From Pseudomonas khavaziana (GTDB lineage: Bacteria; Pseudomonadota; Gammaproteobacteria; Pseudomonadales; Pseudomonadaceae): a stretch of 64,000 nt of DNA. The notes under the pieces were generated by a model. That model made no database searches, was not told the origin of the DNA, and saw only the letters and a program-made list of their open reading frames with translations. Numbering within the stretch: position 1 is the stretch's first letter; each line of letters opens with the position of its first letter. The translations under genes and the position numbers were made by a program. Where the stretch lies: assembly GCF_019145205.1 (NCBI RefSeq), contig NZ_JAHSTT010000014.1, positions 62,001 to 126,000 on the forward strand, written 5' to 3'. This document shows, piece after piece, positions 57,271 through 64,000 of the stretch.

Positions 57271-59175
57271 ATGAGTGTGGAAACTCAAAAGGAAACCCTG
57301 GGCTTCCAGACCGAGGTGAAGCAACTGCTGCACCTCATGATCCATTCGCTGTATTCCAACAAGGAAATCTTCCTTCGCGAATTGATCTCGAACGCCTCTG
57401 ACGCTGTCGACAAATTACGTTTCGAAGCCCTGTCCAAGCCGGAGTTGCTGGAAGGTGGCGCGGAACTGAAAATCCGTGTGAGCTACGACAAAGACGCCAA
57501 GACCGTCACCCTCGAAGACAACGGTATCGGCATGAGCCGTGAAGAGGCGGTTACCCATCTGGGTACCATCGCCAAATCCGGCACTGCGGATTTCATGAAG
57601 AACCTCTCGGGTGACCAGAAAAAAGATTCGCACCTGATCGGCCAGTTCGGCGTGGGTTTCTACTCGGCCTTCATCGTTGCCGACAAGGTCGAAGTGTTCA
57701 GCCGTCGTGCCGGGCTCGACGCCAGCGAAGGGGTGCACTGGGCTTCCAAAGGTGAGGGTGAGTTCGAAATCGCCACCATTGATAAGGCTGACCGCGGTAC
57801 CCGCATCGTGCTGCATCTGAAATCCGGTGAAGACGAATTCGCCGATGGCTGGCGCCTGCGCAACATCATCAAGAAATACTCCGACCATATTGCATTGCCG
57901 ATCGAATTGCCCAAGGAGCACACCGCTGCCGAAGGCGAAGAAAAGCCGGCCGAGGAGTGGGAAACCGTCAACCGCGCCAGCGCCCTGTGGACCCGCCCGC
58001 GTACCGAGATCAAGGACGAGGAATACCAGGAGTTCTACAAACACATCGGTCACGACTACGAAAACCCGCTGAGCTGGAGCCACAACAAGGTCGAAGGCAA
58101 GCTGGAATACAGCTCGTTGCTCTATGTGCCGGCTCGTGCTCCGTTCGACCTGTACCAGCGTGAAGCGCCCAAAGGCCTGAAGCTGTATGTGCAGCGCGTG
58201 TTCGTGATGGACCAGGCCGAATCCTTCCTGCCGCTGTACCTGCGCTTTATCAAGGGTGTGGTCGACTCCAACGACTTGTCGTTGAACGTGTCGCGGGAAA
58301 TCCTGCAGAAAGACCCGATCATCGACTCCATGAAGTCTGCGCTGACCAAGCGCGTGCTCGACATGCTGGAAAAACTGGCGAAGAACGAGCCTGAGCAATA
58401 CAAGAGCTTCTGGAAGAACTTCGGTCAGGTGATGAAGGAAGGCCCGGCGGAAGACTTCGCCAACAAGGAAAAAATCGCCGGCTTGCTGCGTTTTGCTTCG
58501 ACTCAAGGCAGTGATGCAGAGCAGGTCGTGTCACTGGCCGAATACCTGGCCCGTGCCAAGGAAGGTCAGGACAAGATCTACTACCTGACCGGCGAGAAGT
58601 ACGAAGCCGTCAAGGACAGCCCGCACCTGGAAGTCTTCCGCAAGAAAGGCATCGAAGTGCTGCTGCTGACCGACCGTATCGATGAGTGGCTGATGAGCTA
58701 TCTTACCGAGTTCGACGGCAAATCCTTCGTTGACGTCGCCCGTGGTGACCTGGACCTGGGTAACCTGGACTCCGAGGAAGAGAAGAAAGAAGCCGAGGAA
58801 GTCGCCAAGTCCAAAGAAGGCCTGGTTGAGCGGATCAAGGCGTCCCTGGGGGATGCGGTCAGTGAAGTACGGGTTTCCCATCGCCTGACCGACTCCCCGG
58901 CGATCCTGGCCATCGGCGAGCAGGACCTGGGCATGCAGATGCGCCAGATCCTCGAGGCCAGCGGCCAGAAAGTGCCGGATTCGAAGCCTATCTTCGAATT
59001 CAACCCGGCTCACCCGCTGATCGAGAAACTCGATGGCGAGCAGAGCGAAGAGCGTTTTGGCGATCTATCGCACATTCTCTTCGACCAAGCCGCCCTGGCA
59101 GCCGGCGACAGCCTGAAAGATCCAGCCGCCTATGTGCGCCGTCTGAACAAGCTGTTGGTTGAACTGTCGGTTTAA
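57271..59175 (+). CDS. htpG: Chaperone HtpG (bacterial Hsp90)
   Basis: The 634-residue ATP-dependent dimeric chaperone has GHKL ATP-site motifs [29 protein letters not shown] and [17 protein letters not shown] in the N-terminal domain. A middle domain follows ([34 protein letters not shown]), then the C-terminal dimer domain. GGAG at 57257-57260 favours the ATG at 57271 ([18 protein letters not shown]) over the ATG six bases earlier. Confidence 0.98.
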   Translation: MSVETQKETLGFQTEVKQLLHLMIHSLYSNKEIFLRELISNASDAVDKLRFEALSKPELLEGGAELKIRVSYDKDAKTVTLEDNGIGMSREEAVTHLGTIAKSGTADFMKNLSGDQKKDSHLIGQFGVGFYSAFIVADKVEVFSRRAGLDASEGVHWASKGEGEFEIATIDKADRGTRIVLHLKSGEDEFADGWRLRNIIKKYSDHIALPIELPKEHTAAEGEEKPAEEWETVNRASALWTRPRTEIKDEEYQEFYKHIGHDYENPLSWSHNKVEGKLEYSSLLYVPARAPFDLYQREAPKGLKLYVQRVFVMDQAESFLPLYLRFIKGVVDSNDLSLNVSREILQKDPIIDSMKSALTKRVLDMLEKLAKNEPEQYKSFWKNFGQVMKEGPAEDFANKEKIAGLLRFASTQGSDAEQVVSLAEYLARAKEGQDKIYYLTGEKYEAVKDSPHLEVFRKKGIEVLLLTDRIDEWLMSYLTEFDGKSFVDVARGDLDLGNLDSEEEKKEAEEVAKSKEGLVERIKASLGDAVSEVRVSHRLTDSPAILAIGEQDLGMQMRQILEASGQKVPDSKPIFEFNPAHPLIEKLDGEQSEERFGDLSHILFDQAALAAGDSLKDPAAYVRRLNKLLVELSV

Positions 59176-59186
59176 TACCCGCGTAG

Positions 59187-59212
59187 AAAAACCCGCTTCG
59201 GCGGGTTTTTTC
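59187..59212 (+). terminator. Rho-independent terminator after htpG
   Basis: The stem AAAACCCGC/GCGGGTTTT with a TTCG loop is followed by Ts. Confidence 0.85.
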
Positions 59213-59225
59213 GTTCTGGCTCTAC

Positions 59226-59325
59226 TGTAGGAGCGAGCTTGCTCGCGAAGAACGTCAACGATAACGCGCAAATGCTGAATGAACGCGGTGATCTCACGTT
59301 TTTCGCGAGCAAGCTCGCTCCTACA
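59226..59325. repeat. REPIN of the 'taggagcgagcttgctcgcg' family
   Basis: The arms TGTAGGAGCGAGCTTGCTCG and CGAGCAAGCTCGCTCCTACA, with loop AACGTCAACGATAACGCG, lie just upstream of the dienelactone hydrolase gene. Confidence 0.92.
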
Positions 59326-59361
59326 GGGGGCATCGTCAATCCATCTAAATTGGGGAAAATG

Positions 59362-60090
59362 ATGAGCCAAGTCACTGTACGTTCCGTGGTCTATCAGATT
59401 GATGGCCAGTCTTATGAAAGCCGCCTGGCGTTCGATGCCAGCCACAAGGGCCCGCTGCCGGGCTTGCTTATGGCACCGAACTGGATGGGGGTGAGTGCAG
59501 GCGCCGAGGAGATCGCCAAGCGTGTCGCCAGCAAAGGCTACGTAGTGCTGATTGCCGACCTCTACGGGCAAACCGTGCGTCCAAGCAATGGCGATGAAGC
59601 CGGTGCGGCGATGATGCCGCTGAAAAATGATCGCGCGCTGCTGAACAAGCGCATGCAATCGGCCTTTGAGCAGTTGCAGGGCCAGACCGAGGCGGCCGTC
59701 GATACGTCGAAGCTGGCGACCTTCGGTTTCTGCTTCGGCGGTTGCTGCTCTTTGGAGTTGGCGCGTACTGGGGCACCGCTCAAGGCAGCGATCTCGTTCC
59801 ACGGCACCCTTGATACGCCAAATCCGGCGGATGCGAAGAATATCAAGGGCTCGGTGCTGGTCTTGCACGGTGCTTCCGATCCGTTGGTGCCCAAAGAACA
59901 ACTGCCGGCGTTCGAAGATGAAATGAGCGCGGCGGGTGTGGATTGGCAGTTGCTGAGCTACGGTGGCGCGGTGCATTCCTTCACCGACCCTGAGGCCAAT
60001 GTGCCGGGCAAGATGATGTACGATGCCAAGACCGCTGCACGGGCGTTCCAGTCGATGCATAACTTGTTGGATGAAGTGTTCAAGGGCTGA
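59362..60090 (+). CDS. Dienelactone hydrolase family protein
   Basis: The 242-residue alpha/beta hydrolase has the dienelactone-hydrolase cysteine nucleophile in GFCFGGCCSLEL, the acid in HGASDPLVP and the catalytic His in GGAVHSFTDPEA. This type of enzyme opens lactone or ester bonds; the true substrate is unknown. ATG 59362 follows TGGGGAAAATG; the adjacent ATG 59359 is equally in frame. Upstream codons belong to the REPIN. Confidence 0.9.
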   Translation: MSQVTVRSVVYQIDGQSYESRLAFDASHKGPLPGLLMAPNWMGVSAGAEEIAKRVASKGYVVLIADLYGQTVRPSNGDEAGAAMMPLKNDRALLNKRMQSAFEQLQGQTEAAVDTSKLATFGFCFGGCCSLELARTGAPLKAAISFHGTLDTPNPADAKNIKGSVLVLHGASDPLVPKEQLPAFEDEMSAAGVDWQLLSYGGAVHSFTDPEANVPGKMMYDAKTAARAFQSMHNLLDEVFKG

Positions 60091-60335
60091 TTTTTCAGCG
60101 CCTGTTCGGGCCTCATCGGGGCATGGGTATCTACACAGCTCTGGCGTGGCCCTGATCCGTGACGAGGGCGCTTGCTCCCGCGATGGTCTGGCAGACGACG
60201 GGGATCCAACTGATGCCGAGCGGTGCAAATGTGGGAGCGGGCTTGCCCTAATGCCAGTCGGTTAAGCGCAGATCCCTTGTGGGAGGGGCCCCCGATGGCG
60301 GCCTTAGAGCCGACCGGGGTCTTGGTTTAAGCAGA
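60091..60335. other. Intergenic region with fragmentary REP arms
   Basis: There is no gene. Single REP-like arms appear at about 60168-60182 (GGGCGCTTGCTCCCG), 60228-60250 (AATGTGGGAGCGGGCTTGCC) and 60278-60299 (CTTGTGGGAGGGGCCCCCGA). They appear to be worn remnants. Confidence 0.55.
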
Positions 60336-60651
60336 GTACATATCCATTGTTTAGGTAACGGCCACTATTGGTTCCGCTTTTACAGCGGGTCACTTTGAAA
60401 AGCGCAAAGTAACCAAACGCTCTTGCCCCACCACTCGGCACCTCGCTTAGGCTCGGTGTGCCCGTAATCCGACATGTATTTGGGGGGGGCGCCGCCACGC
60501 GCCATCCATGGCGCGGGGCGGCTAAACCGGCATCCCTGCCGGTTTACCCCCCAAATCCTTGTCGAATTCCGGCCAGCGTGGTTTAACGGGGCGCCTGAGA
60601 TCAAAAGCAGATCAAGATCAAGTTCAAGAGCGGCTCGCTTCGCATCGTGGT
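60336..60651 (+). repeat. Dispersed modular repeat, copy 3 (core A)
   Basis: Same orientation and core as copy 1 at 39039-39326, including AACGCTCTTGCCCCACCACT, the GCGCCATCCATGGCGC palindrome and GTGGTTTAACGGGGCGCCTG. The downstream tail (AGATCAAGATCAAGTTCAAG then AGCGGCTCGC) matches, inverted, the tail of copy 2. It lies between convergent genes. Confidence 0.85.
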
Positions 60652-60662
60652 TACGGCGATGA

Positions 60663-61529
60663 CTATTTCACAGGCAACTCAATTCTTTCTGACTCCCCCG
60701 GCACCGTCGGCCAATCCCCAGCCGCCCACCGCTGCCGTGCCTGCTCGATCATCGCCGGATCGCTCGCCACGAAATTCCAGTTGATCCGCCGCGGCCCATC
60801 CAGCGGCGCCCCACCAAACACCATCACATGGCAATCGGTCTCGGCAAACAGTGTCATCTCTTGCCCTGGCGGCAATACCACCAGGCTATGCACTGCCAGC
60901 GGCTCTCCGTCGAGCTGCGCATCACCTTCCAGCACATACACCGCGCGTTCCTCATGCTCATCGGGGAGCAATAACGTGGTAGCCGTCTGCATCCGCACCT
61001 CGGCATATAACGTCGGCGATAGCACCGGCACCGGAGACTTGAGGCAGAAGCCATCACCCGCGATCAGGCGCACCTGCACGCCGAGGTTATCGCTCATCGG
61101 CAAGCTCGCCGCCGGGTGATGGCTGTAATGGCCAGGCCCGGTCTCGTGGTCCTTGGGTGAGGCCAGCCATACTTGCAGGCCATGCAGGCTGAAACCACTG
61201 CTCTTGAGCGCTTCGGGGGTACGCTCGACATGGGCAATCGCGCTCCCCGCGGTCATCCAGCTCACATCACCGGCTTGCACCACCTGATCTGAGCCGAGGC
61301 TGTCCTTGTGCTGCAAGGCGCCTTCAAACAGATAGGTGAGGGTGGACAGGCCGATATGCGGGTGCTGGCGGATATTCATGCCCGTGCCTGGTGCATAGCG
61401 GGTCGGCAGCATATGGTCGAAAAACACAAAGGGCCCGACGCTGCGGCATTCGCGTGAGGGCAGCGGGCGCAGGATCGGCTGGCCTTCGACATCTTCGGCG
61501 TGGGGGCGGATCACGGTGAGGGTGGTCAT
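60663..61529 (-). CDS. Pirin family bicupin protein
   Basis: The 288-residue pirin-like protein has an N-terminal cupin with the metal-binding pattern NIRQHPHIGLSTLTYLFEG and HVERTPE, and a C-terminal cupin. RPLPSRECRSVGPFVFFDHM is a family signature. Bacterial pirins include quercetinases and enzyme-modulating proteins, so the specific role is open. ATG 61529 (MTTLTVIRPHAEDVEG) fits relatives; the longer frame has no support. Confidence 0.92.
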   Translation of the reverse strand: MTTLTVIRPHAEDVEGQPILRPLPSRECRSVGPFVFFDHMLPTRYAPGTGMNIRQHPHIGLSTLTYLFEGALQHKDSLGSDQVVQAGDVSWMTAGSAIAHVERTPEALKSSGFSLHGLQVWLASPKDHETGPGHYSHHPAASLPMSDNLGVQVRLIAGDGFCLKSPVPVLSPTLYAEVRMQTATTLLLPDEHEERAVYVLEGDAQLDGEPLAVHSLVVLPPGQEMTLFAETDCHVMVFGGAPLDGPRRINWNFVASDPAMIEQARQRWAAGDWPTVPGESERIELPVK

Positions 61530-61593
61530 GGGGCATCCCTGTCTGAGCGGGTTGGATGCGGCTGAGCATAACCCGCTCGATGGGAAGTTGGTG

Positions 61594-62010
61594 CTATGCG
61601 CTGAAGGCACCTTCCGATAATTTCGTCTCAATGCTGATTTCGGCGGTGGTCATCAGCTTGTGTACCGGGCACTTGTCCGCGACACGATGCAGCTCCTCGC
61701 GCTGCTCATCGCTCAGTACACCCTTGAGGGTCAATTTGACGCTGAGTTTGTATTTGCCTTTTTGCTCTTCGGCGGCGTCGTGGGTGACTTCAACGGTCAC
61801 GCCGGTGAGCGGGATATCTTTCTTCTGCGCGTAAAGCCTGACCGTCAAGGCTTTGCATGACGCCAGCGCAGCATCGAAATAATCGTGGGGGGAGGGCGCC
61901 GAGTCGTCGCCACCCAGGCTCTTGGGCAGGTCGGTAAACAGCTCGTGGTTGTTGATATTGACGCTGTGACGGAAGTTTTCAGCGTTCAGTGTATTGACGG
62001 TAACAGGCAT
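61594..62010 (-). CDS. OsmC family peroxiredoxin-like protein
   Basis: The 138-residue OsmC/Ohr-family protein has two conserved cysteines in the expected places (ALASCKALTVRLYA and VADKCPVHKLM). These form the thiol peroxidase site that reduces organic hydroperoxides. The sequence is closer to the YhfA/OsmC-like branch than to Ohr. ATG 62010 follows GTGAGGTTCGCC. Confidence 0.9.
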   Translation of the reverse strand: MPVTVNTLNAENFRHSVNINNHELFTDLPKSLGGDDSAPSPHDYFDAALASCKALTVRLYAQKKDIPLTGVTVEVTHDAAEEQKGKYKLSVKLTLKGVLSDEQREELHRVADKCPVHKLMTTAEISIETKLSEGAFSA

Positions 62011-62147
62011 GGCGAACCTCACGAGAGGGCAGGATGAAGGTCATGCAGTTATAGAGCATGCTGGCGCCCGAGTGTTCCCGTTTTTCCGTGCTGAACCGGG
62101 ATGACTGGCGCAAGGTCTACCCGTATTAGCCTAATTGAGGTGTTACC

Positions 62148-63170
62148 GTGCTTCGGACCCGCCTGAGTCTTGCCTTGTTACTCGCTGCCAGCAGCCTTGC
62201 CGCGCAGGCGCGCGACTATGTCTACAGTGACGCGCACCTGCACTATGTGGATTTTTTCCAGGAAACGGCAGGCATGGACAAACTGCTCAAGGCGATGGCC
62301 GAAAACCGCATCGAGCATGTGATGATTTCCGGTATCCCCGTGGCCAAGAAATGGCACGAAGACGAGCCCAAGCGCCCGCGCTACTACGCCGGTGATGACG
62401 CCGATGCCTATTGGTACAGTGCTACCGATGTGATTGTCGCGGCAGCGGTCAATAAGCTGGCACCCGAGCAACGCCAACACTTTCATCCGTTCCTGGCCGG
62501 CTTCAATCCCAACGACAAGAACTCCGCTGCCCACATCCAGCGCATGCTCGATCTCAACCCCGGGCTGTGGCAGGGCATCGGTGAAGTGTTCACCCGTCAC
62601 GACGACCTCACCGCCCTGACCTCCGGTGACACGCCCCGCGCCAACAACGAAGCGATGACGCGTATCTATCACCTGGCTGCCGAAAACGACCTGCCGGTGA
62701 TGCTGCACTCCAACATCACCTCCAAGCGCGAGCGTAATCCGCTGTATCTCGCGGAAGTCGAGGAGCCGTTGCGCAACCACCCACACACACGCTTTATCTG
62801 GGCCCATGCCGGCACGAGCAAGGAAATCCACCGGCATCAGGTGCAGATGGACTTTTTGCTGCCCACCTTGAACCGCATGCTCGAGGCGTACCCCAACCTG
62901 TATATCGACCTGTCCTGGAGCATGCTCAGGCCCTACCTGCTGGATGAGGCAGGTCAGCCTCGGCCGGAATGGGTGAAGTTGGTGGAGCGCTTCCCGGAGC
63001 GCTTTATGCTCGGTTCCGACGTGGTCGGGCGCTTCAATAAACTGGGCAAGGAAATGCGCCGCTTCGACCCGTTTCTCGATGCGTTGCCCGAGGACGTGGC
63101 CCGCAAGGTGGCGCGGGATAATTTCCTGGCGATACTGCCCAAGTCGCCTCGCAATGGCGTCACACCCTGA
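62148..63170 (+). CDS. Exported amidohydrolase (metal-dependent hydrolase, amidohydrolase_2 type)
   Basis: The 340-residue protein has a signal peptide (LALLLAASSLAAQA-RDYVY). The TIM-barrel metal-hydrolase motifs are YSDAHLHYVDF near the mature N-terminus, PVMLHSNITSK, RFIWAHAGTSKEIH and FMLGSDVVGRF, giving the expected His, His and Asp ligands. It is predicted to act in the periplasm. The substrate is unknown. It is convergent with fabB, with a terminator between. Confidence 0.87.
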   Translation: MLRTRLSLALLLAASSLAAQARDYVYSDAHLHYVDFFQETAGMDKLLKAMAENRIEHVMISGIPVAKKWHEDEPKRPRYYAGDDADAYWYSATDVIVAAAVNKLAPEQRQHFHPFLAGFNPNDKNSAAHIQRMLDLNPGLWQGIGEVFTRHDDLTALTSGDTPRANNEAMTRIYHLAAENDLPVMLHSNITSKRERNPLYLAEVEEPLRNHPHTRFIWAHAGTSKEIHRHQVQMDFLLPTLNRMLEAYPNLYIDLSWSMLRPYLLDEAGQPRPEWVKLVERFPERFMLGSDVVGRFNKLGKEMRRFDPFLDALPEDVARKVARDNFLAILPKSPRNGVTP

Positions 63171-63228
63171 TACTGCGTTTTTTGCCTTGACCGGTGCGAA
63201 GCAGGCGCCTCGGTTTCCGTTCACCCAT

Positions 63229-63258
63229 AAAAAAGCCCCGAACCAGTCGGGGCTTTTT
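63229..63258. terminator. Bidirectional terminator between the amidohydrolase gene and fabB
   Basis: AAAAAAGCCCCGA/TCGGGGCTTTTT with an ACCAG loop has A and T runs on the two sides. Confidence 0.87.
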
Positions 63259-63280
63259 CAGGTGACTCAGCCTGCGGGGC

Positions 63281-64000
63281 TTACTTGCCCTGCCAGCGTT
63301 TCAGTACCAGGGTGGCGTTGGTGCCACCGAAGCCGAAGCTGTTGCTCATCACGGTGTCGATCTTGGCGTTTTCAACGGTCTTGGTCAGGATCGGCATATC
63401 GGCTACAACCGGATCAATCTCGTCGATGTTGGCCGAGCCGGCCATGAAGTTGCCTTCCATCATGAGCAGGCAGTAGATCGCTTCGTGAACGCCGGCAGCG
63501 CCCAGGGAGTGACCGGACAGGCTCTTGGTGGAGCTGATCTTTGGAGCCTTGTCGCCGAATACCGCACGCACGCCTTCCATTTCCTTGGCATCACCGACCG
63601 GAGTCGAGGTGCCATGGGTGTTCAGGTAGTCGATTGGGGTATCCACGGTGGCCATTGCCATCTGCATGCAGCGGATGGCACCTTCGCCGCTTGGCGCAAC
63701 CATGTCGTAGCCATCGGATGTTGCGCCGTAGCCAACGATTTCCGCGTAGATCTTCGCGCCACGGGCCAGGGCGTGTTCCAGCTCCTCGACCACCACCATG
63801 CCGCCACCGCCGGCGATGACGAAACCGTCACGCTTGGCGTCGTAGGCACGGGAGGCTTTTTCCGGGGTGTCGTTGTACTGGGTGGACAGCGCGCCCATGG
63901 CGTCGAACAGGAACGACTGGCTCCAATGTTCTTCTTCACCGCCGCCAGCGAACACGATGTCCTGTTTGCCCAACTGGATCTGCTCAACGGCAGTCCCGAT
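63281..64000 (-). CDS. fabB: 3-Oxoacyl-ACP synthase I, C-terminal 239 codons
   Basis: This condensing enzyme of fatty acid elongation runs off the right edge, so the active-site Cys is not visible. The part present begins [14 protein letters not shown]. It contains the two catalytic histidines ([12 protein letters not shown] and [12 protein letters not shown]) and the glycine-rich end [17 protein letters not shown]. FabB rather than FabF is favoured by [18 protein letters not shown]. In pseudomonads it normally follows fabA, which would lie beyond the window. Confidence 0.95.
   Translation of the reverse strand: MGTAVEQIQLGKQDIVFAGGGEEEHWSQSFLFDAMGALSTQYNDTPEKASRAYDAKRDGFVIAGGGGMVVVEELEHALARGAKIYAEIVGYGATSDGYDMVAPSGEGAIRCMQMAMATVDTPIDYLNTHGTSTPVGDAKEMEGVRAVFGDKAPKISSTKSLSGHSLGAAGVHEAIYCLLMMEGNFMAGSANIDEIDPVVADMPILTKTVENAKIDTVMSNSFGFGGTNATLVLKRWQGK

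Overview
The window reads as chromosomal DNA of a fluorescent Pseudomonas (P. fluorescens group). It is GC-rich, with strong third-position bias and long antisense shadow frames. It is dotted with REP/REPIN palindromes of the 'gggagggggcttgctccc' and 'taggagcgagcttgctcgcg' kinds. Gene orders are typical of pseudomonads: fliK-like/ccmABCDEFGHI, gcl-hyi-glxR-ttuD-pyk, and gltA<>sdhCDAB-sucAB-lpdG-sucCD. No rRNA, tRNA or CRISPR array was seen.

Layout. 1-1657 (minus): the start of an FlhB-like gene and a FliK-like gene. 1858-9219 (plus): a tightly overlapping cytochrome c maturation operon, ccmA to ccmI, then a proline-rich lipoprotein. 9471-10337: wreckage of a C-P lyase (phn) operon, namely an internally deleted phnM, an intact phnN and a 30-codon phnP stub. 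10338-17531: an AT-richer island with three genes that share a serralysin-type C-terminal domain. The middle gene is an apparently catalytic M10 metalloprotease. Its two neighbours lack the protease domain and carry long Pro-rich tandem repeats instead, and each is broken by a small indel inside its repeats. 17665-26724 and on to 28510 (minus): MFS transporter, sulfate-binding protein, voltage-gated-type K+ channel, urea transporter, pyruvate kinase and the glyoxylate-to-glycerate pathway. 28768-33723: GlcG-like protein, TetR regulator, DUF808 protein, an MlaA-like protein with an alpha/beta hydrolase, and a small membrane protein. 33830-38766: GH17-type glucan enzyme, glycine-betaine-type binding protein, DUF485-actP. 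38767-40045: a repeat-rich gap. 40046-53100: the TCA cycle block (gltA, sdhCDAB, sucAB-lpdG, sucCD). 53528-64000: brnQ, DUF599 protein, small lipoprotein, two hotdog thioesterases, htpG, dienelactone hydrolase, pirin, OsmC, a secreted amidohydrolase and the 3' part of fabB.

How the parts work together. The Ccm proteins export heme and attach it to periplasmic c-type cytochromes. Gcl, Hyi, GlxR, TtuD and Pyk carry glyoxylate through tartronate semialdehyde and glycerate to phosphoglycerate and pyruvate. The TCA block converts citrate-derived 2-oxoglutarate through succinate to fumarate.

The most unusual part is 9.4-17.6 kb, where a serralysin-derived gene family occupies a degraded phosphonate operon. 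Three copies of a modular, palindrome-rich dispersed repeat with interchangeable cores (39.0-39.8 kb and 60.3 kb) are the second most interesting feature.
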